The notes: generated by a model not told the origin, from the sequence alone. Shown: positions 1-12,500, counted from the first letter of the stretch. The stretch is 64,000 bases of DNA from Macrocystis pyrifera (GCA_031763025.1 JASSKH010000006.1:12211979-12275978); one strand, 5' to 3'. Numbers and translations are program-made.

Positions 1-47
1 TTTTGCACACAACACCTGGTCCTATTTACTATGGGGTCCCCCGTAAA
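1..47. repeat. Family A palindromic element, right end only
   Basis: This is the right arm of the ~105 bp element described at 4472-4580. The arm runs from a GGTCCTATTTACTATGG-like stretch to CCCCCGTAAA. The left arm lies outside the window. Confidence 0.6.
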
Positions 48-523
48 GAGGCAGAGAATTATTATTTGGAGTGGGACGAAAGCGACCCCTCGTTATGATG
101 AGTTTTTTTTCTTTTTTCTTTTTCTTCTTTTTTTGTTGCCCGGATGAGCTGTTTTTGTTGTTGTGCCATGTGCTGTTGCTCTCGGCGTGCTGTCTGTGTC
201 GAATGTGCGCTGCGTGCCGCGTAAATCAGCGCCGTTGTCGGAACGAGAGTTTTGCGACTCATCATCACTATGGTAGATGTCCCGAATGGTAACTAGGCAT
301 ATTTTTGAAGTGTTTGTCTTCTTTATGTGGCATGGCTCATAGGTAGCGAGTGCTTTCAGAACGAAAACTGCCGGCTTTTGAAGACCATTATACAACGAGT
401 ACACACCCCGTAATGCGCACAATCGAGGTGTTTGTGGTGTCACAAACAGCTTGCGCAAACATGAGTTTCGAGGGGGAAAAAATCGATCTCAAGAGCTGAT
501 TTATTATCCATTATTATTTTTAG

Positions 524-660
524 ACAATGCGAAATACGTCGACCAAGCAGCGCTGTTGGCATGGACGTGCGTCGTTTTTGGTTCCGCTTCCACCGCTGCT
601 GTGGTCCAGCGCAACCATTGGTCGATGCTTGCAACGGACGCCAGGGTTCATTATTTGCAG
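524..660 (+). CDS. Candidate exon of a multi-pass membrane protein
   Basis: The open stretch follows a good acceptor (ATTATTTTTAG before 524) and enters with two leftover bases. It encodes a hydrophobic segment (QAALLAWTCVVFGSASTAAV) followed by a polar stretch that includes QRNHWSMLATDAR. It stays open to a stop at 681, but the true donor is not settled. A cut after 620 (CATTG before GTCGAT) has the phase needed to join the island at 1603. Codon choice and the hydrophobic pattern look protein-like. The family was not recognised, and a chance ORF in non-coding DNA remains possible. Confidence 0.35.
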
Positions 661-1134
661 CCATGGACGCCAACCAAATGATCCAGACTTGCTTGCTGGC
701 CGCTCCCGCGCACAGCGGCTAGATGCATGCTACGGTAGGGATAGGGGTAGCACCGATTTTTCTGAGAATTCTCTGAGGCTCCTCATTTGAGGATATCTAT
801 GCTTGTCACCCGAAACCCGAATTTATTATGAAAACTGTACCCTTTTTCTCATATCCCATTTATTATCTTCGCCCTTCTTTTCTCTCTGTCTCCTGCTACT
901 GTAGTCGTAACTCAGATGCGGAGTCGCAATGCAGTAGGCTCTTTTCCCTCCTCCCTCCCCACTACGGTGCTTGCCTTGGAAGGCTTTTTTATCGCGAGAA
1001 GACGTCGGTCCTTTTTTGACTCGTCGACCTCGCATCGAATTGCTCAACCCGAGGAATAATCTTACGGTGCTACCACGTATATACGAGAAACGAACTATTA
1101 GTATCATTTTCACGCGTCACACAGAATTATCGAT

Positions 1135-1441
1135 TCCCACTTGATGATCTAGATCTTTCAGATCAGATAGATAGATAGATCCCTGATGTGTGTACTATCG
1201 ACGTACAGTAGCTCGTGTTGCCACGTGGGAGCCGTACAATCTGCATGCTCTAGGACTCTATTACCTTGGTTGGATCTTGTGATTTACATATCCTGGACAA
1301 CATATCATAACGGCAGGTTAGGATATAGATCCTGGACAACATATCGTAACGGCAGGTTAGGACCTAGATCCTGGACAACATATCATAACGGCGAATCAGG
1401 ATACTAGAGTATCTTGATCGTGATGATCTATCCGACGTGCA
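1135..1441. repeat. Family C GATC-rich element with internal 37-bp trimer
   Basis: The element is rich in GATC and GATCTA words and ends in the family terminus GATCTATCCGACGTG. Between about 1290 and 1395 a ~37 bp unit (CCTGGACAACATATC...) is repeated three times. That unit corresponds to the single block GATCCTGCACAACATCTC seen in other copies. Confidence 0.6.
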
Positions 1442-1602
1442 GTTTTGTAGAGCACCAAAAGTTTAGTTTTTCGCCGGAAATGGTTGCGCTGACTCACAAC
1501 GGGTGGTACACTCGTATCAGACTTGGGGGAAATGACCAAATTCATGTGAGAATATCTAATTAGAAACATCATCTTCCGGCGACCGGCTTCCCCTAACCTT
1601 AG

Positions 1603-1738
1603 GCACGTGGCCATGGCATACGGAGCGGCGTGCCTCGGGCTCGCGGGATACAGCGCCTTCCTGTCCCCGCAAGCCAGCGGCTCTGAGACTACCGACTGGG
1701 CTGCAGACGGCGTCATCTTAACGTTCCTCAGCAGCGAG
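1603..1738 (+). CDS. Candidate exon of a multi-pass membrane protein
   Basis: A pyrimidine-rich acceptor (CCCCTAACCTTAG) precedes 1603, and the exon enters with one leftover base. The translation has a membrane-like segment (AMAYGAACLGLAGYSAFL), a short polar loop (SPQASGSETTDWAA) and the start of another hydrophobic run (DGVILTFLSSE). A GT donor at 1739 (GAG before GTAGCT) gives phase 0 and matches the next island. Reading on without splicing gives a longer ORF to 2074 whose tail is low-complexity. The protein family was not recognised. Confidence 0.45.
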
Positions 1739-1853
1739 GTAGCTCGTGAGGCGGGCGGGGCGCTGATAATGGTCCAGGCCATGGTGCTTTGCGCTTATTC
1801 CGGGCGGCCGTCGGTTGGAAAACCCGCGGAGGCGGCGACAGGAGTAACCGTAG

Positions 1854-1979
1854 GGGGAGGCGATGGTTGGGGCTCTGAGCGTCGCCGTAGCGGTAGCCTC
1901 GATTGCTCTTGGCGTGCTGCTGCCGGGGTATCTCCAGCGCTCGGGGATTGCTGTGCCAGCCCATTGCGGTGGCGAGTGA
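1854..1979 (+). CDS. Candidate terminal exon of a membrane protein
   Basis: After the acceptor ACCGTAG the phase-0 reading starts GEAMVGALSVAVAVAS, continues as a clear transmembrane helix (IALGVLLPGYL) and ends in a short hydrophilic tail with a TGA at 1977-1979. It is one base out of frame with the longer ORF that crosses it. The proposed 115 bp intron (1739-1853) brings both hydrophobic pieces into one frame. That intron is much shorter than others here, so a frameshifted pseudogene is the alternative. The gene would run toward, and end about 4.5 kb from, the stop of the WDR53-like gene. Confidence 0.45.
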   Translation, partial: GEAMVGALSVAVAVASIALGVLLPGYLQRSGIAVPAHCGGE

Positions 1980-4471
1980 TTGGGGGGAGGGGGCGATTTT
2001 TCTGGGGGAGGGGGGGGGGGGGGGGTGTCATCCTCGCAAGCAAAGTGATGTCGGCTGACGGTCTAGGCTTTTGACCCCGCCAGAACCTCAGCCTCTCAAG
2101 CAAAGATGTCGGATGGCGGTCGAGCTTGACCCGTCTAAAGGCGTCTGTAGTTCATGTACGATTATTGGGGGCCATAGCAGTCGAAACCTACGATGAACCC
2201 GAAACCCATGTACCCCCCCCGTGTGTCGGTCGAGTTTTGACATGTCTAAAGGCCTCTGTAGTCGATGTGGGAATACGGGCGGCCATACAAGTACTGTAGT
2301 ACCGGTCGCCCTGGTAGTCTTGTGGTTAGCCTCGAATGCTACTGTAGTGGCATTGGTACCAGCAAAGATGGCCTGCGTCGAGCAACGCTTTCTTTTCTTC
2401 TACTTTTTTTCCCCTTTTCCGTATACCAGTGTCGTGGGGCGCGACTCAGCTGAACAGCAGCACCAACATAGCCTCAAGCCCGTAGTAAATTGTCGCACGA
2501 GTACGTATTGTGTGTGTGGATCGCTGTAGCCGTTGTATCTCGTTCTTTTTCCGGTGCATACATTTTGTTCGTGTTTTGTCGCGCAAGCCTTCGCAAGAGA
2601 GTCTTGTGTTCCTCAGTCCTCAGCGGAACATTTCGCAGGAGGTGTCCAGCACTGCTGTAGTGTGGGCGTGATTAAATGTTTCGTACTCTTGATTCTCAAG
2701 CGCCTTGCTTGACGGTGTGTCTACACCTGGGATGTACACGCAGCAGGTTCAGCGCTGGTACGGAATGCCGTGCGGGCGAGGTCAGCCTACGCCAGTAAAA
2801 TATGAGAACGCCTGAGTGGAACACCTACTGTGGCCTGGCTTCATGAGAAGCAAAAAACTCAATGTCGTCGATACCGTGTTGAGCGTCTTACAGTGGTACT
2901 GCAGTGTACTGGAAAATAAAATTTGATTCTGATTCCAAGTAATTTGTCGCCCAATGGGAGTGCAGTCCTAATGGTAAACTCCTTCTTAACAGCACCCAGG
3001 CTTTTGGGGACAAACGACTTGGAAATAGAGAGGGGTGTTCACGTAGTACCACAGGGGGCTAACGCATATCACCAACAGGTATATGGGAATGCCATTTTTG
3101 GTGCTGCACTGATATTGTCAGGCATGTTTCTCGGACCGCGAGATTTCTAAATGTGTAGTTTACTCTCGCTAGGTTTTCTGTCGCCACTATATACTAAAAA
3201 ATTCCCTAGGTTTACCTAGGTGTTCTATAGCGGAAATTCGAAACTTGTCTGTCCTTCCTCAAAAGAAAACTCCAATCCTCGCAAAATCTGGTCCCAAACC
3301 GCCCCCGAAATCCACGTGTATAACGCGTGAATCGATAGCGGACACACATACAAGCAGTCTGGGCCAACTTCGGATTCAACGGAGCCCTGCGCCTTGAGCT
3401 ACGCGACCCAGCCCCACCCGCATGACAATCGTTCGAAGACAATCGTGTGTGCCAGAGTCGGTGCGAGCAGCGAAATATTTTGAGTTGACTCGCCTCATAA
3501 GGAGCTACACAACTAGTGGCATAGGGAGGCTCGCACACTATCTCAATATCCCACTGCCAGAATCCCTATCCAACATGGAACTCCTCAATCTGCAATGGAT
3601 ATTATGCGTCGTGTTCATGAGTACAACCAACAAAGGGTCTACGTGGTCATACGACCACGGCCGCGCATGGCATGATGAGTAGACCCCCCACACGCATATT
3701 GGGACGAATAGCGGAGAACTTTTGTGACAGAGGTCTGGCGTTGAAGCGGAAGAAAATCCCAGATATTTGTTTTCTTGCACCGGACACATTTATTTGGACT
3801 TTCCGCTGTACAGAGCTTATAATATCATATAGGTTAGCATGCCCATGATATATTATCGAGGATATTTTTGAGTGGAACGTTTCACTCTCGATTTCGAGCT
3901 CGCGTGGCGTACTGGGTACGCTTTCCCGGTAGACGAATCGTGTATCATATGCCACACATCTTGTGTTATATCTTCCGTCGGGGGGGGGGGGGGGGGGGCC
4001 AGGCTAGCGGGCGGGTGAAAAATACAGCTTGAGCCTTTTGGGGGGCAAACTGCAGTCCCGTTCTGGTGACAAAGCACTCAAATTCTTAAGTAGTTTGTCC
4101 CCAAAACTGACCTAAAGAGACTGAAATCTGCCCTAATTGGGTTAACCCTCTCGGGAAATGCAGAGGGGGAAAGTGACGATAAAAAAAAACTGAACATAGC
4201 ATCGGGTACTGCTTGATTCGGGGACGATAATAAGACAGGTCCCCCGAGAACTACAACTCCTTCATGTCTTGGAGGGCAGGTCACGATCTACGGCACGCAT
4301 CGCATCAATCTGTGGTGTCGAGTGTCAGCTTTAACCCGGTTGTAGGATATGTACGCTCTAAAAAACAACAGGCACAGGGTGTACTGATGTAGCTGGTGTA
4401 GTTGGGCAGAAAGAACGCTTGAATGTGGAGACAACACACACTGAAAGTGGCCAGCTATTTTGTTGGTGTAC
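1980..4471. other. Intergenic DNA without a recognised gene
   Basis: No exon with both protein-like translation and splice sites was seen. Visible items are G homopolymers (2010-2025, 3980-3998), fragments resembling family D (for example 2940-3035) and one fuller D copy at 4034-4114. The short ORF at 2923-3150 overlaps the D-like fragments and is probably non-coding. Confidence 0.5.
4034..4114. repeat. Family D palindromic element (CTGCAG type)
   Basis: A ~80 bp inverted repeat. The left arm contains ACTGCAGTCCCGTTCTGG and GACAAA. The right arm contains AGTAGTTTGTCCCCAAAAC. Arms of the same design recur at about a dozen other places in the window. Confidence 0.6.
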
Positions 4472-4580
4472 TATTACGGGGGTACATAGTTAATAGGACC
4501 TATGGTATACATAAAAACCTATATATTTACCTATTTTTCCTAAAAAAAAATGGTCCTGTTAACTATGGACCCCCATAATA
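4472..4580. repeat. Family A palindromic element (MITE-like)
   Basis: This ~109 bp element begins TATTACGGGGG and ends CCCCCATAATA. Its inverted arms contain CATAGTTAATAGGACC and GGTCCTGTTAACTATG. The centre is AT-rich with CCTATATATTTACC. Terminal inverted repeats, short length and repeated dispersal suggest a non-autonomous DNA transposon. No transposase is present. Confidence 0.75.
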
Positions 4581-5075
4581 GAGGAATGTCACTGTTCCTG
4601 CAGAGGTCGTGCGTTGCTCCCGGGGCCTAGACGAGCTACAGCACGATCAACGCTAGCCTTTACGCCAAGAGGGCTGAGTTTGGCGTGATTTGGAGGTCTT
4701 TCGATGCGGTGGAGAACGTTTTTTTCGTGCTGATCCATCTTGGTACGTACCTTTTTCTTGTTTTGTTCCAAGAATTCCAGGTATAATATTTACCCTCAAT
4801 TTGTATTTCCCTCCTACAGACCAGTGTATGTAGTCGTAACTCAGATTCGGGGTCACACAATAATAGCTGGGTTTTGTCCCCCTATCTCACTACGGCTCGT
4901 GCCTTCATTTTTATTGCGAGATTGCTTCAGTTATGAGGCGTCCTACGATAGAGGTTCACCCTAATTTTCAGAGGCTTCTCACTTAAAGAGCTCCATACCT
5001 AACCCGAAAACTGACTTGAGCAAAAATCGAATTGCATTCCGGTGAATATTCCCATGGCCCAAGTATTAAAAAAAC

Positions 5076-5110
<35 letters not shown>

Positions 5111-5875
5111 CGAAAACAAGATCGACATTCCGACGATTTTGGGTTAAGGGACCCCGTCATTCGGAGGATATTTCAGCGGAAATGTGCTTACCTCTATCGC
5201 AGAACGCGTCTTATTTCTTCCCGGTAAAAGCATGGCAATTCATCAGGATCGGTGGTGCAAATCGGTCTCACCAACAGCACGGGGCCTATGTGCGTCTGCC
5301 ATCAGCGGCAGCAGTAAAATTGTGTTGGATCATGAGAGCGGGGTAAAACAGCCGCGACAGCTGCATACAATGCCGGCACTTAACACACACAAAATAGATT
5401 AGACAGCTACAATCCCCCTCGCGTATCAGGGCAGCTGAACTCATCTGGCAACGGTCGAAAACATTTGGCGAGAGTTGGCGGCTTGAAACACCGTATGGAG
5501 GGAACCGCCTTGCGACGTCGGGTGCGCCACGCGCAATCGGTGACAAGGTCTTCATGCAGCCTAGGCAATGTGGTACTCAGCTCACGGTGGTCCGCTTTAA
5601 CGTCTCGCTCAGGAGTTCAAAACATATTTTAAGCGGAACACAGACAAAGAAATGGGAATCATCGTAAGGCATGGAAATCGTTCACGGTTAATTCGGTCAG
5701 ATCAGGAAGGAGACATGACAACACGAAGTATTAACATTAATAGTACTGAATGAAATGCCGATATGGCATCAACTCCATGCGAGTGGGCTAAAGCTCTCCC
5801 TTTGATGAATATCATTCACGGTACTGGCATAAATAGCTGTATGTCTGAATTGACGCATGCTCTCTTTTGTGATGA

Positions 5876-6470
5876 TGCCCCCCCCCCCCCCCCTGTATGT
5901 TAGATATATATATATATATATATATACACAAGTTGGGTCGGAGTCGGTTGGCAACGACACTGTAAAACATGCCGCTCAATACGTGAGCTAGACAACCAGG
6001 GTACCGTTTTTGTTGGGTTTTTTTTGTGGTCGGTCACAGCTGGCGATCGAGTCAGACTAATTGTGTGGGGTGGAGAAACCTTTCTCCGCACAAGGGGGAA
6101 GATCGCATCACGTCGAGTGTATATGGTGAGGCACCGACGAGGCAGTTACATAGTAAACCCATTGCTGTCTCTGAAAGTGGGCACACCAGAAGATACACCA
6201 ATTCATTGACGCTGTCATCCAAATGCAAGAAAATCCGCCTCAAAACCGGTTCTTAGTAGGATGCAGCTCATCCTTCATGCGACTCGCCCAACACCGTACG
6301 GTGCTTCGCGCTTGGTGCAAGCAATGTCTGCCTGGTCGGTGAAAACCCGACGTGCTCCATCCGGGCACTGTAGGGTTGCCAGGGTCGGGTCTATGGTCAT
6401 GCCAGGGTCTATGGTCATACGACTACGGCCATACATAATATCGAGTACACCCCCCCCCCCCCCCCCCCCC
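5876..6470 (+). repeat. Family E element bounded by C homopolymers
   Basis: A C tract lies at 5878-5893 and another at 6450-6470. Between them are a TA dinucleotide run, GTTGGGTCGGAGTCGGTTGGC, a block ending TGCGGAGAAAGG-like sequence, and a conserved block containing TGCAAGCAATGTCTGCCTGG. The same order of blocks occurs at 9087-9662 (inverted), 10239-10745 (inverted) and 24000-24565. It lies just 3' of the stop of the WDR53-like gene. Confidence 0.65.
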
Positions 6471-6483
6471 TCCCCTCCCTGCT

Positions 6484-6584
6484 CTAAGCGCGTATCCGCA
6501 CAATCTTGACCTCTGAGCTGGTGTCCGCCAGAGCCATTGCGTCGTACGGCACGGTCAAGCTCGTCATCCAGTTAGGCTTCTCCT
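6484..6584 (-). CDS. WDR53: WDR53-like exon 9 (terminal)
   Basis: It begins after a proposed acceptor GTCTAG with two bases that complete a Glu codon. It encodes EKPNWMTSLTVPYDAMALAD and a short end (TSSEVKIVRIRA) with TAG at 6484-6486. This KPNW...ADTS block resembles the C-terminal end of WDR53-like proteins. The exon is certain in frame from KPNW onward. Its left boundary depends on whether the preceding 148 bp is an intron or coding with a length error in the G tract. Confidence 0.7.
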
Positions 6585-9500
6585 CTAGACGCATCGTTAA
6601 CAAAGGAACAGAGCAGCTGATACGACCGTCCCCTTCGCGCCCCTGCCCCAGTCCCGGTCCCGCCCCGCCCCCCCCCCCCCCCCCCCGAAACGCCCCCGCC
6701 ACCCTCTCCCCCCCGGTTCTCTCCCACGGCACCAGCTCCATTTTGTTCAGTCGCGCTTTCCCCAATGTGTCGCTCGTGCGCCGCCTGCTTGGCTGCCGCC
6801 GCCCCTGATTTTCCGGCGGCTTTTTTCCGGCTCTTTTTTTTCCCAGTGCTGTGCAGTTTGCAACCCCTACTCCCCCCCACCCGCCCTTCTCGCTCCCCCG
6901 CCAGAGGGTGTCGGGCCCTTCCTCCCGCGTCCGTGTCTGCCTCGCCGATTGTTGGAGAAGGCTCCGCCGCCTCCAGGTGGAACGGCCGGTGGTCCCAGAC
7001 CAAAAGACGCCGGTCGTTCCCTGACGAGGTGAGGAGCTTGGAGTCGAAGCTTGGGTAGTGGACCTTTTACAACCCGATAGGGCGCGCGTATTAGATGAGA
7101 GGACGCGAATGAGGCATAGGGCGCGTGTTCTATACTGGAGGGCGGACAGGAAGAGTTGCGATGGTAAGTAAAAATCGGCTTGTTGATTCGTGTGTTGTTT
7201 CCATCGCCGGCTACGAGTACATGTGAGGGATCGGTAGTTGACCTGGACACGCTGTCGGAGAGGGAGAATGATGAAATAGAAATTGTACGGCCAGCTGCAA
7301 CACACAACTTGAAAAAAAAGAAAGAAATGACAGTGCAGCCCGAGGCACAATCCCATGGCCTCAGTGGTATACAACGCAGTTTGTTTTGGATGAACGAGAA
7401 CAAACTTCCGCCGATATTGGGTTAAGCAGCGCCATAATTTCGAAAGGATTTCAGCGAAAAAGTCGTGCTAATCGGTCACAACAGCAAAACTGGTAATATT
7501 GCGACGGCTGCCGGTGCGCACAGTACGAAGCAGCCGGTGGGGAAAAATCGACGAGCGCGCTCGCTCTCTCCCTTGTATTTTATTGAACAACGCAAGCGAA
7601 CCTCACGGCCACACCGTGCCATCATCCCTCTGTGCGTCTCTTCGCGAGACGTTCACACTATCAGTATTCTCAAAACAGCAGTACCTGCATAACACGCAAG
7701 AAAACGCGCCCTCTGCGAACCGAGTTTCCCCAAACCCAGGGGGCAGCGCGCGCACGCAACAAAACTGGTGGCAAGCACAAAGAAATTAACGAGATGTTTC
7801 CACACCTCGGACTTGCCAATCATGACCTACAGATAGATCGTGATCTACAGATAGATGATCTAGTTCTTCACCTGCCGTTGTGAGAGGTTGGGCGGGATCT
7901 GCCTTATAGCACAGATCCAACCCAGGAAGCAAATCCTAGGTCATGCAGATCATACGGGTCCCACCGGGCAACATGATGAGCTAGATCCTACAGGGTCAGC
8001 GACAGATGATTTATCTGCCCTGAAAGATCTAGATCATCAAGTATGGGAATAATATGTGGATGATCTGTACATGATCTGTACATGATCTGTGCATGTATCT
8101 GTAGATGATATGTCCGAGGTGTGGATGTTTCCATAGACGCATTGCTCGGTTGTTCGCACCTTCCCCGTATTTGGCGAGAAAACAACGCTTCGAAAATTGT
8201 CTGAGAGGGTGTGTTGTCTAATGACACGAGTGATAGCCTCATAGTCTTAATAGTCTTATACGGTACCTGGTAAGTAAACCAGCAAGTACTCAGTGGAAAC
8301 AAGCGACGATATTCCGCCCGCCCCCTGCCCTCGAAAGGGATGCGTAGTCAATGGTCACATGACTAAGGCAAGCAACAAATGAGCACCTCCCCCCCGTCCC
8401 CGTCCCCCCGCGGCCCCGAGTCGTGCTACGCAAGAGCTACCGCGTGGCCGGTTGAAAACATGTTTTTTTTCTCCGAGGGTATTGCGATTTTCTTCAGCTA
8501 CGATATACGTGTCAATACTTTTGTTGTTGACACATTATTTCATGGGGTATTTCAGTTTCCTCCACTCAAAAGGTTATTTTCGAAGCGCCCTCGTGTGATC
8601 ACCGAATATACTTTTGTGTTGATTTGTTTCGAACCCTTGTAAGACCGCAGTCCCCTTTTGGAGGACAAACCACTCAAAATAGAAGCACTTTGTCCACGAA
8701 ACGGGACTGACAGTAGTTTGCCCTCCAAGGGTTCACGCGAGAACAACATTCGCTGTTGTTTGCATCCGCAGACTCGCCTGACAGATAGGAGCCGAGTGGC
8801 CATCGTACCGACCAAGAGGCGTCCGCGTCTTTGCGTCAAGGACGACGACACCGCTGTCCCCGAGGCCCGCGGCCAGAAAACGCCCGTCGGCGCTGAAATC
8901 TACCGAGTACACAAACGGGGGGTTGAACAGCTGCGGGAGGTTTCGAGGTTGGAAGGGAGGGGGGGGGGGGGAGGCGGGAAGGGGGGGAGAGTGTACTCAT
9001 GTCATGCATGGTTCTAGTCGTATGGCGTACCCAAAATACCGGGTCTGAGCGTGTCGGATTTTAACCAACTAGGCAGGCGTTAAGGGAGGGGGGGGGTGTA
9101 CTCGATAGGAGAGATGTACTCGATCTCATGCATGGCCGTAGTCGTATGACCATAGACCCTCGCATCCCTACAATGCCGGGACGGAGCATGTCGGGTTTTC
9201 ACCGACCAGGCAGACATTGCTTGCACCAAGCGCGATGCGCCGTGAGGTGTCCGGCGAGTCGCATGAAGGGTGAGCTGCATCCTACTAAGAACCGCTTGTG
9301 AGGCGGACTTGCATATGGATGACAGCTTCAAAGAGTTAGTTTAATTTCCGGTGTGGCCTCTTCCAGAGACAGCAATGGGAGTACTATGTATCTGCCTCTT
9401 GGGTGCCTTACCTTGAACACTACGTGATACGATCAATTCCCTTGTGCAGAGTAAAGGTTATTTACTTCGCACAAATGATCTAACTAGACGACCAGCTGTG

Positions 9501-12500
9501 GGCGACCGCCAAAAAAAAAAAAAAAAAAAAAAAAACGGTACCCTGGATGTCTAGAACACGTAGTGAGCGGCATGTTTTACAGTGTCGTTGCCAACCGACG
9601 CCAACCCAGCCCATATAATATATATATATAATAGGGGGGGGGGGGGGGGGGGGGGGGGGGGAGCATTCCACACAACTGACGCATAGCCGCCATCACGCAC
9701 GAATTTTCCTACCAACCGCGGGACCGTACGGTACTTGCCACCCACAACAGCAACCCACAGTAGTAGCGTAACTGAGCGGTAGAAGCGAAGCACTCCAAAA
9801 AACTGCTGAAGGCTCTTCTTCTATTGATCCTGTTCGTCATTGCGGTCACGCCAACCTTCGACCTTGCAACTTACGGGTGCTCTGGTTACACGTATTGACT
9901 TTTTAGTTACACAAGCAACATCCACCATGGCAACGAATAGACCCTTTACTTCAGCCCACCCACTACTGCCAAATTTTATCCCACGCTGTTTCTAAGCGGT
10001 TGTCCCTAAATCGCGGGTGTCGGCTCAAGGGTACAACAGCGTCAAGAAAGAAACAAAATGTATTAGGAGGTAAACCCCCCCAAAAAAAGCGAAAAAAAAA
10101 AAAAATGCGGAACGCCTCTGCCCACCTGCTGAACAGAGGAGCTGGAAGCAGAGGCGGAGGAAGACTCCATGTCTTCGACGAGGTTGAGCTTCCTACGAAC
10201 CCTTCCTGAGCTAAAGTCCCTGCAGGATCAATGGGCAAAGGGGGGAGGTGTACTCATGACATGCATGGTTATAGACCCTCGCATATTTTTACCTGCAACG
10301 GAGGCACGGAGCACGTCGAGTTTTCACGGCAGATACTGCTTGCACCAAGCGCGAAGCACCGTCAGGTGCTGGGCGAGTCGCATGAAGGGTGAGCTGCATC
10401 CTAGTAAGAATTGCTTGTGAAGCGGACTTGCATATGGATGACAGCTTCAATAAATTGATTTAATTTCTGGTGTGGCCACTTCCAGATACAGCAATGGGTT
10501 TACTATTAACTCTCCTCGTGGGTGCCTCACCATACACACACTACGTGATACGATAATCCCCCTTGCGCGGAGTGAAGGTTCTCTCCGCACAAAAATGATC
10601 CAACTCGACCGCCAGCTGTGACCGACCGCTAAAACAAAAACGGTACCCAGGTTGTCTAACTCATGTAGTGAGCGGCATGTTTTACAGTGTTACCAACCGA
10701 CGCCAACCCAACCCATATATAATATATGGGGGGAGGGAGGGGAGTAGAGCGAGTTCGTCTTGCGCTGCTGTTAACAGCATCAGCTTTCCGACAAGTCAAT
10801 CCAAGCTCTTAATCGTCGGCATCTCTCCAGCGTCGATACAGGGTAGATTAACCCTTTGGCTGCTGATTGCGAGCGAACACTCGTACGTACGAGTTTCTCA
10901 TTTTACTCGGCACCAAAACATAGAAACACAATAACAGACCCAACCTCTCTACAGGCCTAGTGACAACAGCAGGCACTGTCGGTGTCATCCGCTCGTCGCG
11001 TACCTCTGCTGTACTGGCGGTTGATGGCTAGGAACAAACGAATGGGCACCACTGCTCTTCTCTTCCGCTGAAACTCAGACCTACCCATCACCACTCTGTC
11101 CCGAAATATAACGAACGTTGGTATATGGTATACAAACATTTGATATCAGCGGTCCTCGTTAATTCGGTACACGGTGGTACGTCAGTAGGGAGGAAACAAG
11201 GAGATTTCGTGGACCCGCGAATGAAAAGCCGAGATAATCATAATCGCATTATTATTCTGCGAACTGATCATATATTTCTGTCGAGATGGCTGGGCTGAAC
11301 AAACCGACCGACCGACCGACCGACCGGCCGACCGACCGACCGGAATCCATCAACGCGCACAAGTTGACCACAGCAGTTACAAAGTATCCTGCTGCGCGAG
11401 CTCCTATCGAGAACTCTAACCTCTTCACTAGGACATCACTCCAAATGGCCGCGTTATGAGTCTTCCCAACTACGTGGGGGTCGCTGTAAAACGCTAAATT
11501 ATGTTACAACCGAAACCCTCCAGTGCCGCAAAGGGAAACTGGGCGGATGCATGCACCGCATCCAAACAATTGGCCGACTATCCAACACTAGGCGTACACA
11601 TATCGATATTCGGAATTCACCGTCGCTCGGTTTTGGCAGCAGGTGTGAGTGCCTCAAGCGGTGTGCAACGAGTACGACAGGCTAATTAATCTAAGGCAAG
11701 CCCCAAGGAGCCAACCAAGCCCACGCCGAGATTCGGTCTGTGTGCTGGGCTAGCTTCGAGCGACCGCCGTGGCGCTACAATGGGGTCGGATCTGGTGCTA
11801 ACAGCGATATTTCATGGTATCGCTGAAATTCGTCCAGCTCTGGTATTAACATGCAAACATTAAGCCCCTTTGGGATCCCGAGATCGTGGTGGTGGCATTC
11901 AAATCCGGGTCAGCTTTGGCCTGAACGACATTTTGTTGGAATCTCTCTCTCTCTCGACATTGACCAGACGCACCAAAACGCCAGCGTGCTGTCGAGCGCT
12001 CCCGAGACGATGTCCCAGCTCGTTCGGGGTCGGAAGCGCACCGCGTGACAAATGCTCTGGCCGAGAAAGAAGAGCAAAAGACGAGGTGTTGCCATACAGT
12101 ACAGGGCAGGACAGGACATCTAAGTGAGTAAGACAAACAAAATACTGACCCAGGCCGTTTGTTTTTTGTTTTTTTCGGAAAACGGTGCGTTCCACACACA
12201 CAGTAACTGCAGTAAAAAAAAACGATTCCCGAATTTCCCATTTTCCCGTAAATCTCAGTACTGTCACTGGAGGGCATGCTCGTTTTCTTAGTACTGCTAC
12301 AAGAGGGCACGCTCAACCATGGTAATAATACATAGTAATCAGAACCCACGATAGACCTAACAATAATATTACCGGGAACCATAGTAAATAGGACCCAATA
12401 TTGTTAGTAAAATTAGGTAAATATATAGGTTTTGTGTGTACCGTAGGTCCTATTAACTATGGTCCCCCGTAATAGTATCCCCCACGTATGTCGACGTACC

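Noticed and set aside
6484-7374. 296-codon ORF on the minus strand
   Set aside because: Only its last ~32 codons are the real terminal exon of the WDR53-like gene. The rest reads exon 8 in the wrong frame and intron sequence.
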